Origin: Lophium mytilinum
Taxonomy: Eukaryota > Ascomycota > Dothideomycetes > Mytilinidiales > Mytilinidiaceae
Direction of reading: 5' to 3'
DNA: 64,000 nt
Assembly (NCBI GenBank): GCA_010093605.1
Contig: MU004182.1
Span: 1,397,032-1,461,031, forward strand
The notes beneath the pieces are model-generated. The model had not been told where the DNA came from. It made no database searches and saw only the letters and a list, made by a program, of their open reading frames with translations. A program made the translations under genes and the position numbers. Below, piece by piece: positions 33,064 through 45,441 of this stretch (positions within the stretch are counted from its first letter, which is position 1; every line of letters begins with the position of its first letter).

Positions 33064-36000
33064 CCGCACACCACACTTCTTTGGCCTACGACTTTCAGCG
33101 ATTTGAGCGAGCGATTGATTTCTAGCATGGCGCCCCGGGAAAAATATCAACGGATTTCATTTATATTGGGTTTCTACACTCGGGAAATTGGATTCCGCGG
33201 CGCGCAGGAGTTGCCGCGACGGACCATCCCACCTCACTACTCTACTGGACTGGAGCATTTCTTTGGAAGGATGTGGACGATATGGAAGCAGCATGTGAAG
33301 ATGTTGAACGGATCAGCGGACTCGGCTTGGCGAGATCTCCCTCAGCTGACAGCAGCGAGGTCGAGACTCGGAGCCAGGATACATAGCAATTGAAATGATC
33401 ACATCACACAAACAAAACATCTTTACTCTGCCTGGTGATTTGCTCGACTGACCGACTAATACAGCTTTGTCTCACGCACCCAGCTCCACAAGACAACCCC
33501 CTTACATCAACCATCATGCTATCATACCATCGAACCTTGAAGCTTCTCAGCTGACCCCCTGCCCCTAGAGTTCCGGACAGCCCGTGCCCCGCAGCAGACC
33601 CTTGCTTGTCAGCCAAGGCTTGTCTCTGCCACCGCTGCTCCCGGCTCGTTTCCAGCGCGACGGCGCTCAGCCCTGTCGCGGTTCTGTCTCGCTCGGTCTC
33701 TCGCTTTTCCCGCACCTCGGGCGACAGTTCGGCCAGCGGCCGAACTCACAACTCGACGATGCGAGTCTCGCACCCGACGGGGCCCTTGGTAGAGGGTCTT
33801 GTTTCTCAAATCAGCAATCTTGGCGACGTCTTCATGAGGTCAGCAGGCGACTTGGCCAATCTTGGGGCCTGAACCCAGATAGGCTTTAATCCTGCTTTGC
33901 TACTCGCGATCATCGCGAGCTTGCCTGCGCCAGCTGCGGCGATCAAGGAATAGTGTTGGATATTATAGATACGGAGAAGAACCGCACTGCTCTGCAGCCG
34001 CCAGCACCGCCAGAATCAAAAACACCAGTGTCCGACGGCACGCGAGCAGGTCGAAATGATCGGACTTCGCCTCGTGTCGCAGGCCCCAGAAACACTGTTT
34101 GGACTGCTGTTTTGTTTCGCTTCGAAACACGCAACGGAGTTGGAGGACTTGCTGCCTTCTCCGCAGTCATTTGGGCCCCCAGCTAGCACGCACACCCCTA
34201 TCTGTATCGCGTTTTGCGGAGAATGGCATTCAGGATTGCGGGATGGGGTATGTTTCGCGCTGCAGCACAGTTCTGCATGCAGTCAGCGAACTGTTGGTTG
34301 GTGTTGCACCATTTCAAGCTTCAAAGCCTATGAAAGCCTTGGAAGCAGTTGGCGGTCGGATTTCGGCCGTTTCAAGCAGGAAACCAGCAACACTCGCTTG
34401 ATCAACTTCAAGCGGTGTGTGGTGCAAGAGTGCGAGCCTCGCAACTCGTCCCGTGTCTGCATACAGGAGCAGGATTTTGATTGCGGCGGGTGGACGTAAC
34501 CAATTCCTGCGCTGAGCCCTCCTTTCATCACACTGCTCGCGTTGCCACGTATGTGTGCTGCGAAGCCGGTGTTTCGCAACTCTAGCCTTCCAGTTCCAAG
34601 TGTCTGCCTGATGGACGAAGAACGGCCCGCTGCGATCTAACCCCCAAGGCAGCATACATCGCGGAAGTAGCCTATTCAGTTACTATACGCGACGACACCG
34701 CCTACGTACGCACGCGCAACAGTAGCCATGGGAACGCGAGCGAACGCGCGGAATACGGGCGCAAGTCTGCTCCGTACCTACATCTCCACATTTCAACAAC
34801 TCCCCTCGCCTCGGCATCCTTCATGAAATCTGTACGAAAAGCTAATCAGGCAACCACTTCTCTGCCCCCTCGTTCGCTGGCCGGACCCCGCGGCCCGCGC
34901 GTGTGACTTCTGGGAGATAGCCGTTTCGCGCCGCGCTTCCATCTCATCTCAGCGGGTCGGTCGGAGGCTTCAAAAGCGCGCATACGGTCGATCATCGTTT
35001 ACCGATTAGGGTATCCTGTGACCTCTGGTCGGGAGAAGCAGGCTGCCCTACTAACGACTGAGCTGAGTGAATATCCTTCATCCCGACTTCTCCCATCACC
35101 ACAACAACCATCACCGCCTCTTCCGTGGAGTTTACCGGCAACCGGTCCATCCTAGATCCTTGAAGATGAAAACCCTAAACCGCCCTTTTGGAGATGATGG
35201 TCACTTGGTTCAGCACCCTTGCTCCCGGAGCCGAACGAGCATCGTGACAAGTCCATCCCTGTGCCTGGCTAGACGTCTGTAGCCTCGCGATGTCGGCACG
35301 GAGGCCCCGCTGCTTCCGGCTGCTCGTTCGATACCTCATTAGGCCGGCGCCGTCTCGCACGAGGTTGAAAAGAAAAATTGATTTTTTACTCAATTGCCTC
35401 ATGGACTCATGCCAGCTTGGTATCTTGGCTTGTGGGGCAGCCACGGGTAGGACGGAAGCTCTGCCGTTCTTCACGGTTCCAGTTATCTACTGGCCCTTCT
35501 AGCTCGGCGAGGACGAAGAGTTTTGGAGAACAAATATTTCACTCACTCCGACTCCGACTGCGTTTTCCTTCACTCCGACTCCGAGTCTTCCCCATGATCG
35601 ACTCCAAGGGTCCAGCTCAAAGAACGGGTTGGAAAAATTGCCTATCACTACCCTGATTAGGGCAAAGCCTCACCGTTGTTCGTGGCGCTTTTGAAAAGAT
35701 CTTTTCAAACCTTATTTCCGGTGGCTAGCGGCTGGATTGCAGGACTGATATCTGTAAGCATGCTACGTCGCTGAGTTGAGGCGGGGAATACAGTAGAATA
35801 GATGAGTGCGGAAGGTAGGCGTGTTTTTTGTTTCTTTTTGAATTGGCCAAAATATGGCATGCATCGGCTTCGATATCATCGGCATGGTGCGAAGGCTTTG
35901 GCAACGGCAAGCTAGCAGCATCTGCAGATGCAGCGGTATAGGTAAGCTTCTCGCTTGCATATCCTCTTTCATTAGTCACTCTGGATATATTCCCTGTTTC

Positions 36001-37789
36001 GACCACCCTTCAATCTCCATACCGCACTTCCACGGAGACATGATGAGTATGCATGGCTGGGCAATCGCCTTTGCATCTGACCCTGTCGTTTGGCTACCAA
36101 CCATTCGTGGAAGTTAGATCAAGATGCGCTGGGGATTCCAGCGTGGACTTGCGCTTCCTGGTTGACGCGCGCTGACCAAGATTAGCGAGATTTGATATCT
36201 CTTTGCAAGCAAGGTTCCATTCTCTCTGCGTTCGCTCGCGATGTCACCTTGCACATACGTCAGAGTAGTTGCGGAAGCATACACGCCTCTGATGTGAACG
36301 TTTGGTAAGCTCGATAGGCCACCCGCGACGGCGGCATGCACATTCGAATCGGACCTTTCTGAATGCCTACGGAGCACTGTGTGCCGTGACAGAAGAATGT
36401 CTACTAGGCCCTCTCCTCTTCAATGAACAAGCAAAATGCACGCAGGGGTGGTAATGTCACGGACGAAACCCAAAAGGCTCGAGTCTATCCTGGCCTTTGT
36501 GCCTTAGAAATTTGGTTGGCTTCTTCTATGAATCCGGAACACGCCAAGAAATCATCCTTCTTCATGCTCAACAGTTTTCGCTTCCTTCTCTCGATGTCCA
36601 ATCTTTTTACCTCTTTACCTATTCAAATCATAGTGGTTTCTTGGCAATGTCGGAAACACCTGAACTGGGCGGAGTAGCAATTGTCAAACCTCGAGATCTC
36701 CTCTCACTGTTATCAAAAGTATCTGGCATTTAGACCTCATCAAATACCGAGGTCTCTTCTTTCTGCGCTTCTTCCTACCCTTCTCGCATAGTTATAAATC
36801 TTCTTATTATTAAGGGCACGTGCCACAAACTCTACTTCTCGAGTATTTGAGCTCCTCCCCCGTCTCCACTGCATGGGGCTCCCCGTGTTCAATCTTGGCT
36901 CGAACATTGGCATCAAGATTGTCTCAGAGGAAATTGAGCTAGCCGTTTGCGCTTTACTTCGGCGATCCCACAGCCAGTCCGCGTGACAGCCATCTCCAAT
37001 GTTGCACAGCTTCCATCATCGATTCAATATAGCGCCTCAAAATGCTTGAGCGAGAAAGAGCTGCAAGATCCCTCTGCTTTCGATCCTACCAGCTTCAATA
37101 GCAAGAAAAGCAAAAACACCACCTTCAAATCGACAACCTTGCCCACCGACAAGCCCACCCTGCCTTTCCCTTCCGCTAACATTTTCTCACCACCAAAACC
37201 CATCCACACAAAGCTCCTGGCGCTCTGTCCTATCGCAACTACCAAATCCCGCCGATTCTCCTCCGCACCAATTGCATGCCCTCCCACGAACCTCTCGGTG
37301 AAAGCGAAGGCAAATTGTAAACATAGCCAGTCGTCATCCACGACCTGTCACACGCGCGCCGGGAAGCATAAAGTCGTGTGGTACGTTATTCGCGTCTCGA
37401 GTTGCACCGCCAAGGTAGACCCGGGATCTCGGACCCTGCACGACCACACCAGCAGTGCGGGAGGCGCCATGTGGTAGCGAGATCGGGTGAGGAGGAGACT
37501 TTATTGGCTATGCATAGCGGAGAGGGGCGGCAGATCTTGCTCATGATAGCTGAACTCTATCGATAGATGTTCTAGCTGTGAGGTGACGGCATTGGGGTGG
37601 CTTTTGGGGGCGGGGACTTTTATCCGGAGTCCTCGCAAACTTGGGGACAGCGGTTTTTTCAAGACTATTTGTGACAACTCGAGTCCAGGAGAGGGTGTAT
37701 TGATAGCAATGCCGTTTTCCATGCGGGATCGTGAGGTTGGTTGATGTTGCTATTCCTTCCGTGTGATTTTCTTGAAGAGGTGAAGCTGA
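33064..37789. other. 4.7-kb region with no supported gene
   Basis: Open frames up to about 175 codons exist (for example 36947-37477) but they start with non-ATG codons or lack any domain pattern. Small direct repeats of CACTCCGACTCCGA occur at about 35545-35585. Base composition alternates between GC-rich and AT-rich blocks. The right end abuts the MFS pseudogene. Confidence 0.4.
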
Positions 37790-39543
37790 CGATTTGGGAA
37801 GTATGATCTCAAGACTGTTCAACCCGGCAGCTCCAGCGTTTATGAGCGGAAGGTTGCTGTTGTCAACCGCGCGATGCTGGACCTGGGGATGGGGAAGTAT
37901 CAGTGGATGGTATTTGGATTATCGGGGTTGGGATGGTTTATGGATGTGGTGAGTATAACTAACCGTGCTACTCAGACACGAGATTATTCATACCAATATC
38001 TATCAATAGTGACCACCCTGAGCGTGGTAAGAGGCTAACGTGGCCGTCAGTACTGGAAGCAGGCGATCAATCTCATCGGGCCTTTTGTGAAGGAAGAGTT
38101 TGGGATCGACCAGATTGCCTGTAAGTGAACCAACCTTCGTCAAGTTTTCCTCTTCCCTATCTCTGAATCACAACTGGCGCTGACCGATTTCAGTTCTCAA
38201 TGTAGCGAAGTACGCCGGTTCTCTCGTCGGTGCAATGTTCTGACCTCTGACCTCCGACTACATCGGCCGACGACCGGCTTTCAATATCACATTAGGCCTC
38301 AGTTGCGTCGCGGCGCTGGTAGGCGCTGGCTCGCCCAATTTCGCAGCACTTGCCATTCTGGCTGGTATTATCGGCTTCGCAAATGGGGGAAACAAATATG
38401 TGGACAGCACGATCTTCATCGAGTTTGTCCCAGCATCGCACCAGTTTCTCTTGCCCATGGCTACAGTATTTGCATCACTGGCCCAACTGATATCAGTCTT
38501 GATTGCCTGGTACGTGACGTCTGAAAACATCCTCAGGGCAGATTCTCATTGACATGCCTCCAAGGCCACTTGTGACAAACTACTCCTGCACTCCCCAGCT
38601 TGTAGCAGCACATCAGTGCTTTTTTTCAAAGAATTTAGGCTGGCGCTACTACCTCTGGACCGGCGGCGGCCTCACCATCCCCATGGTAATCGTCCGCTAC
38701 CTCTTCCACCTCCTCGAAACCCCCAAATACCTCCTCGGCCGCTCCCGCGACGCCGCCGCCGTCTCCGTCGTCCAAACAATCGCCTCCACCAACCGCAACG
38801 CGACCTGGCTAACCCTCGACTCCCTCCGCACCATCGACATGGAGCTCTACACCACCACTACCACCCCCTCCCCAACCACAACCACAACCACCTCTTCCGC
38901 CCTCACCCTAAAGCACCGCCTCACCCCCCACAAGATCCCCGCCCTCTTCCGCACCCCCAAAATGGCCCTCTCCACCTCCCTCGCCGCTCTCATCTGGGCC
39001 ACCGTCAGCTTCGGCTCCACCCTCTTCAACTCCTTCCTCCCCTTCTTCCTCCAATCCTAATCCCAGTCCGCCGCCAGCCACCCCCTCACCACCTCGACCC
39101 TCTTCCGCACCCTCGCCATCCAAGCCGCCTGCAGCATCCCCGGCGCCCTCCTCGCCGGCGTCGCCGCAGAGCTCCCGTTCCTCGGCCGGAAAGGCACGGG
39201 GTGTGTCGCGTGTTTCGCTAGCGCTGTCTTCCTGTTCCTGTTCACGCGCGCGGAGTCATATGAGGCGGTGCTGGGGTGGTCGTGCGCGGTCGCGTTTTCG
39301 CTCGCGGTCGCGCATGGGTTGTTGTATGGGTATACGCCTGAGCTGTTTCCGGCGCCGATTAGGGGGACTGGGCAGGGGTTGGTGGGGCTGGCGGGGGAGG
39401 GGGCGAATGTGGGTGCGGCGTTGGTGGCGGCGTGGGTGGGGTTGGGGGAGCGGAGTGTGTGGGTGGCGGCGGGGTGTTTGGCGGCGGCTGGGGGGTTGTT
39501 TCCGTGGATGCCGTATGAGATGAGGGGGAGGGCAGCGGGATAG
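37790..39543 (+). pseudogene. MFS transporter pseudogene with two in-frame stop codons
   Basis: Four exon-like blocks (37790-37948, 38051-38120, 38194-38509, 38565-39543) rebuild a 12-helix major facilitator of the SV2/sugar-transporter-like type. VVNRAMLDLGMGKYQW leads to GWFMDVYWKQAINLIG, AKYAGSLVGAMF, SDYIGRRPAFN and, near the end, YGYTPELFPAPIRGTGQG. All splice joins keep the frame. A TGA at 38241-38243 falls where the family has a Trp before the DYIGRR loop, and a TAA at 39058-39060 interrupts FFLQS and SQSAAS. Both can arise by single transitions (TGG to TGA, CAA to TAA). The 5' end has no clear ATG upstream of the conserved region; an in-frame TGA at 37787 bounds it. It is either a recently dead gene or carries sequence errors. 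Confidence 0.85.
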
Positions 39544-40681
39544 GGGGATAGGGGTGTGGAATGGGAGACGAATTTAGGGAGTAGAGGTAGTTTTTCGGTC
39601 TTGTGGGATGTGGGAGGATTGTAGAAGGAATACGCTGATGGGACTGGGGAGAGGATGGCGGATGGAGTGGAAGAGGAGGTAACATTAAAGGGATTTAAAG
39701 ATGTTGAGGAGAAGAGGGTCTGATTTATAGATACTGTTTGTGAGAGGTGGATAGTAGATCAAGGGTTGATACCGCGAGAAAACATATCGTAGAGGCGATA
39801 CTACAGAAGCAAGGTGAGGTATGAATGTATCGAACATCATCACCAGAAGCTTGCATCCGTGCCCCTTCCACCTACCTTGAAATGGTCTATTCCTTCGAAT
39901 CTGCTCTCACGACCCCTCTACATGGTCCGTGCACATACCCTTTCCGGCAAGCTGGTTACGGAAAAGTGTAGAGCGCAGAGTGACCGCAAGCCGCCTTTCT
40001 AAATAATTCGTGTAAATTCAACAACACATCTTGAGATCCTGACTTCACAGCTCATAGAAGAATAGATTGACGCGAAACTTTTTACCGTGTCAGAATTTGG
40101 AAAGAGGTGTTAGGAGTAGAGATGAAGTGGTCAGGGGGAAATGATGAGTTTGAGGCCGTTGAGTTCGATGCTACGAATAACTAGGCAACCACGTAAGACT
40201 ACAAGGAGCTTGGTAAAAAGATGGTTTGAATCATGGAATCATGGGGATTACAAAGTTGACGATTGGAGAGCGTAGAAAGTCTGAAATAAGCTGATATGCT
40301 GTGCAGTCTCCAAGAAAAGCTCTTATGGTGTGTGACAATCGGGCTCAGACCAGACGCCCCGTCAATAGCAGATTTTCTCCATGTCCACATTCATTAGTGT
40401 AAAAAAAGTCCTGATTCGGCTAAGCGGTACCGAAGATGAGGGACGAAGAAATCGTTTCTAAAGACAGATCAGGAGCAGGATTGAGATGGTATGAAGGTAT
40501 TGTTTCTCAAACGGGTTTAGGGACAAACACTTGAATGTGAAAGCCGTGATGCACCGCTAAGTGTTCAGTTATAGGAACCTTAGCTTAGTTTCCCTCGCGT
40601 TCTTAATTTCATCTTATACCGGTGCTGCATGCCTCTGTAAACCATGATATATATTACAAACGAGTCTGTGACAGAAGATCT
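39544..40681. other. Intergenic region between the MFS pseudogene and bolA1
   Basis: About 1.1 kb without a supported gene. The stretch near 39950-40650 is AT-rich with stops in all frames. It contains the 3' flank of the bolA1 gene. Confidence 0.4.
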
Positions 40682-41233
40682 TTATGCGTTGACCGGCTCA
40701 CCACGCTCGGCTTCTTCGCGCTGTTTCTGTCTTTCTTCTTCTTCTGGCGTCCGGGTCTTTAGCTGGAGAGCATGGATGCCGCCTTCCTGAGCCATCTCGT
40801 CCTTGAGTAGGGCATATACCATACGGTGTCGTGCGGGCTGCATCTTTGACTTGAAGGCCTCGGATGTTATGACGACTCTGAATGAATAACACCGTCAGTT
40901 GGGCTATCTCGCATACTGTGAAGTGATTTCTCCTACCGGAAATGTGTCTAATTTTCGTCAGTGGTGATCTAGATATCACTACTTTGGTCAGCATACCTCT
41001 CGTGACGTGCTCCCCTGCATCGCCTTATGATGGGCATGCTTATGAGAGTCGTTGTAGACCTCTAATGTTGAAGGGTTGAAAGCCTCGGAAATCTGCAAAA
41101 GGATTAGTGCCAATCCCACACTAGATATCATCCCAGGGAGTCTTTCCTTGACGCGCATAGCATCTTCCATCGGGGTCATGGATTGAGCCATGGTAGACAA
41201 CAGCCTAAAACGTGCCGCGGTTCGGGGCAGCAT
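40682..41233 (-). CDS. BolA-like protein, mitochondrial type
   Basis: Minus-strand exons are 41233-41153, 41092-40997, 40947-40937 and 40877-40682, giving 127 residues. The N-terminus MLPRTAARFRLLSTMAQS is a typical Arg-rich mitochondrial leader. The BolA core follows: FNPSTLEVYNDSHKHAHH, then SRETHFRVVITSEAF, then KMQPARHRMVYALLKDEM and GGIHALQLKTRTPEE. The HAHH and ETHFR elements include the conserved His of the family. The exon coding THF plus part of Arg is only 11 nt, between a TTAG acceptor and a GTAGGA donor, and it exactly supplies the family motif. The first intron (41152-41093, 60 nt, donor GTCAAG) is less certain: retaining it adds 20 residues without breaking the frame. BolA1 proteins help deliver Fe-S clusters with monothiol glutaredoxins in mitochondria. 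Confidence 0.9.
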
Positions 41234-41576
41234 CAAAGCTGATTTGATGGAGGTCAATCAATGACGATGAGTTGCGATGACGGGGTGACAGAGGAGGAGC
41301 GGGCCTGTCCTGTTCATCCAAATGATATTCCGAGCAAAGTCCGCCAAGCATAGTTATTCTAAACATCAACGAACTGCCCTCTTCGGCCACGACAGCACAA
41401 GAATCGGCAAGCCAACTGCTATACCAGGCAATTGAACAACCCGGCACATCACCGTCCGACCGGCACCCCATACGACGCAGTGCATTGCCAATGACGCCGG
41501 CCAGCGCAATTAGAAGCTCCCTGTAACCCCCCCGCTCGGTGACAGGCACCTCCGCAAGCTTCCCGATCAACCCATA
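41234..41576. promoter_or_regulatory. Shared divergent promoter, bolA1 and malonyl-CoA synthetase
   Basis: The two start codons lie back to back with 343 bases between them. No gene is present. A shared promoter is inferred from the spacing. Confidence 0.5.
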
Positions 41577-43588
41577 ATGTGGGCGCGACGAGCTGCATGC
41601 GCCGTGCCACTGGTCAACCGCTCCCTCCTTCTTCCCCCCAACTTCCTTAAAATCTCACCTCTTATATCTTTCCAAAGAATGGCCTCCACACTCCCCAGAC
41701 TACCTGTATTCGAGGCTGTCAAGAAGCATGATCCCAATTCGACAGCTGTCGTGCACTCGCTCTCTGGCCGCTGCTTCACCTATGGCGAGCTGATGAATGA
41801 TGTTGCGGCCGCGCGGGACCGGTTGGCAAAGAAGGCAGACGGCAAGAGTACGGAGGGCGAGCGCATTGCGTTTCTTGTGGAGAATGGGTATGACTATGTA
41901 GGTACGCGCTTCCATTCTCTACTAGAGCTTGAGAATGTAATTGACGTATTGTAGTGACGCTGTTATCAATTCTCGGAAGCCATGCTATTGCGGTGCCACT
42001 TTCTCCTACTTTCCCCGCACACGAGCTGCGGTATATCCTCGACCAGAGCCAGAGCTTGATGCTGCTATCGTCGGAGAAGTTCCAGGATAAGGCGGATGAG
42101 GTGCTCAAGGAAGGGCTGGAGACGCAGCCGATCAACTATAAATCGGAGAAGATAATGACTGGGAAGACGGATGACACTGTGACGCTTGAGGACCTTAAGA
42201 GTAAACAGGGAGGCATGATGCTCTATACATCTGGGACGACAAGCAGACCGGTATTGACACCAATTGGCTGGCACGCATGTCTCATACTGAACGCGTACAG
42301 AAAGGAGTACTACTCCCAGAATCCGTGCTAACAGCCCAATCCCTCTCCCTCCTCGAAGCCTGGTCCTACACCCCCTCAGACCGCCTCCTCCACGTCCTCC
42401 CCCTCCACCACATCCATGGCACTGTCAACGCGCTCCTCACCCCTCTTTTCGCTGGCTCAAGCATCGAATTCATATTCCCCTTCAACACGCAAGCCGTTTG
42501 GGAACGCCTCGCCTCCCCATACCTCCCCGACTCCTCCAAACCAAAAGAGAAAATCACCTTTTTCACCGTCGTCCCCACAATCTACAGCCGCCTCCTCCAG
42601 TCCCACGCCTCCCTCTCCCCCGAACTCCAAGCCGCGACGAAGAAAGCGTTCTCGCCCGAGAACATGCGCGTGAACATCTCCGGCTCCGCCGCGCTACCGA
42701 CCCCCGTAAAGTCTGCGTGGAGAGAACTGAGCGATGGCAATGTGCTACTAGAACGCTACGGCATGACCGAAGTCGGCATGGCGCTCTCCTGCGGCCTCGC
42801 CTTCGAAGACCGCGTCGACGGCAGCGTCGGCTGGCCGCTGCCATCCGTAGAAGCGCGCCTCGTGGACACGGAAACCAACGAAGTCATCAAAGAAGGCGAA
42901 GAGCTCGACGCAGAGGGCCGCGAGCGGCACGGCGAGATCCAGCTCCGTGGGCCGACGGTGTTTAAGGAGTATTGGCAGAATCCGGACGCGACGGCTAGCG
43001 AGTTTACGGATGATGCGGATGGTAAGGGGCGGTGGTTTAAGACGGGCGATGTGGCGGTTAGGAGAGTGGTGGAGGGAGCGGGGAAGAGTGGCCAAGAGTG
43101 GGCGAAGGGGCCGATGTGGTTTGTTCTGGGGAGGAAGAGCGCGGATATTATTAAGACCGGGGGCGAGAAGGTTAGTGCGTTGGAGATCGAAAGGGAGATG
43201 TTGAGCCTGTAAGTCGCAACCTCTAATCTGAGATATCTTTCTAGTAGTAGCTAACGGAGTCTGCAGACCTCAAGTCGAAGAGTGCGCAGTCGTTGGCCTC
43301 CAGTCTGAAGCCTGGGGCCAGAAGGTCGCTGCTGTTGTAATGCTATCCGAGGCTGGTAAGACAGCTGGGAAAGGGGGAAAAGCATGGGGTCCGATGGACA
43401 TGAGAAGAGCGCTGAAAGAGCAGCTGGCGAATTACAAGATTCCACAGGAAATGAAGGTTGTGGAGTCTATTCCACGGAATGCCATGGGGAAAAGTGAGTA
43501 CTCCGTGCCAAGAACTGAGAGTGATGAAGACTAACGAGACACAGTCAACAAAAAGCTTCTCGTAAAGGAGCTCTGGGGCGATCAATAG
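41577..43588 (+). CDS. Acyl-CoA synthetase, ACSF3/malonyl-CoA synthetase type
   Basis: Five exons (41577-41901, 41955-42250, 42301-43208, 43267-43493, 43545-43588) give 599 residues. The first ~35 residues, MWARRAACAVPLVNRSLLL onward, look like a mitochondrial leader; an internal ATG at 41681 could give a leaderless form. AMP-binding motifs are intact: MLYTSGTTSRPKGV, VLPLHHIHGTVNALL, LLERYGMTEVGM, GRWFKTGD and the C-terminal GRKSADIIKTGGEKVSALE. The final exon adds INKKLLVKEL with the catalytic Lys region. KTGGEKVSALEIE and the HHIHG block resemble ACSF3, which makes malonyl-CoA for mitochondrial fatty acid synthesis. Substrate choice is inferred. All introns are 50-58 nt and each join restores the frame. 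It starts 343 bases from the divergent bolA1. Confidence 0.92.
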
Positions 43589-43711
43589 ATCTGCATGAGA
43601 GTCTAGAGGTGTATATTAGATATGTACCAGTACAACGGGCTCAGCGAGTGTCTTTAGATAGACTAGACTACATTATATACATTCGCAGCACATCCCACCA
43701 CTACTTCTAAC

Positions 43712-45441
43712 CTACCTGGTCCGGCCTGGAAACGGGTAGAACAGCAAAGTTCCCTGCCCCATCATCACCCGTACGAGCGCACCTGGCAGCATCACAACGG
43801 ACGCCAATTTCATTGCCGCCCCATTCCACCCATGCCTCGCCATCCACAGCGGACCTCTCCGTAGCAAACTAACCAGCCCTAGCCCTACTACACCGCCCAC
43901 CGCCAAGTTTATCACTCTTGAGATTATTTTCCCCTGCCTCTGCGTCGCCTTCTCCACCTCGGAGTACCGCATATTCCCAAAACTGACCCGCGAATACTGC
44001 GTCGCCCACCCCAACGCCGGCACCCACTGATCCAGCTTCTCCTCCACAAACTTCCTTAGCCGGTAGAGCGGCGAGACGACGTCGTGGCTCATCTCTTTGT
44101 AATTTCGCAGCGCGAGGTCGTTAATCGCCGCCGCGTCGGTAGTGCGCTGAGCACTGTACGCCTCCAACGCCGCCTCCCTCGCCGCGGCAGGGGAGTCGGC
44201 GTAATCGGACGCAGGGTGTGCGTCTAGGAAGTCGAATAGCACGCGCACGTCCTCGAGACCGGCGTTCATGCCCTGCCCGTAAAACGGCACCATAGCGTGG
44301 GCGGCATCGCCGAGGATGACGGCGCTGGCGGCGAAGTGGTGGGGGCTGCATTTGATCGAGATGAGGGGCAGGTGGGGGTTCTGCTTGTACTGCTTCAGCA
44401 GCTCGGGTTCGGAGATGAGGTCGGGGACTACGCCGGGGAAGTTTTTGGTGAAGAAGGGGATGAGGGATTCCGGGGCGGCGTCGAGGGAGGCGAAGAGTGA
44501 GGCGGGGAGGAAGAGGGTGCTTGTAAAGGTTTTGTCGAGGGATGGAATGGCGATGAACATGAAGGAGCCGCCCGGCCAGATGTGCAGGTAGTTTGAGGGG
44601 AGCTTGAAGGTGTTAGTAGGCGAGGGCGGGATTTGGAACTCGCACCACAGCGTGTCGATGTATTCTTGCGAGTAGGCCATGCGGGCGTACTTCATGAGGT
44701 GGTAGCGCACGGCGGAGTGGGCGCCGTCTGCGCCGATCATGAAGTCGAAGTGGACTTCTTTCTCGCTGGAGGATGAGGAGGAGGAGGAGTGGTCGGAGAA
44801 CCAGGCGAGATTGCGGCGGAAGTCGGCGCCGATAAGCTTGTGATTGAAGTGGAGGGTCACATTGGGCATTTCTTCGAGCGAGTCGAGGAGCGTTTTGTTA
44901 AGGCCGCCTCGGTCGACGGCCCGTTGGAACTAGGGGGGTAAGAGTCTGGAAGGGAATGGGGGCTGGACGCGTGGCTCACCCTGCCGTGGACATCGTAGAG
45001 TTGAGCTTCATCGAAGAGCTTGCCCTGCTTCTCGCCGTGGATCATGCGGCCGTACATGGGGATGGTTTCTTTGAACACGGCGTCGAGGAGGGCCGGACTG
45101 CTGGCGTGTCGCATGGCGTTTATGCCGCGTTCAGATAAGGCAAGATTGATAGACTTGGTAAAGTTTAGGGGGGTAGTGGACGGGTCCCGGAGATCTTGCT
45201 AGGTCAGACTGTGACCTTTTGACCTGTTGAGAAAGGAGATGATGGTGTTCATTACGAGACGACACAATGAAAGAATTCGACATGAACTGAGAGAATCTTA
45301 AGGGAAGAAGCGATGTCACCAACCTCCTCTAAGCTCGTATAATTCGACTTTATCGCCTCTGCTTGCAGCGTAGAGAGCAGCTAAAGATCCCACCGGGCCG
45401 GCACCGACGACCACAGTCCTCTGTCCTAACGGAGCTGCCAT
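43712..45441 (-). CDS. Kynurenine 3-monooxygenase
   Basis: Three exons on the minus strand (45441-45324, 45194-44980, 44929-43712) give 516 residues. The N-terminus [19 protein letters not shown] is the FAD-binding GxGxxG fold. Splicing gives [20 protein letters not shown], a kynurenine monooxygenase hallmark, then [12 protein letters not shown] and [18 protein letters not shown]. Further on are [18 protein letters not shown] and [18 protein letters not shown]. The C-terminus has two hydrophobic segments ([18 protein letters not shown] and a second near the end), consistent with anchoring in the outer mitochondrial membrane. The enzyme hydroxylates kynurenine in NAD synthesis from tryptophan (yeast Bna4). 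A Ser run after WFSDH is unusual. Intron 1 is 129 nt, longer than the local norm. Yeast-type naming would be BNA4. Confidence 0.95.

Noticed and set aside
34056-34499. 147-codon plus-strand frame
   Set aside because: The frame has no ATG-supported conserved region and overlaps frames of similar length on the other strand.
36947-37477. 176-codon open frame on the plus strand
   Set aside because: It begins with TTG, is Ser/Thr/Lys-rich without a recognisable pattern, and I found no splice partner.
38616-39221. 201-codon Arg/Pro-rich frame
   Set aside because: It is an out-of-frame shadow of the MFS pseudogene, produced by C-biased codons.
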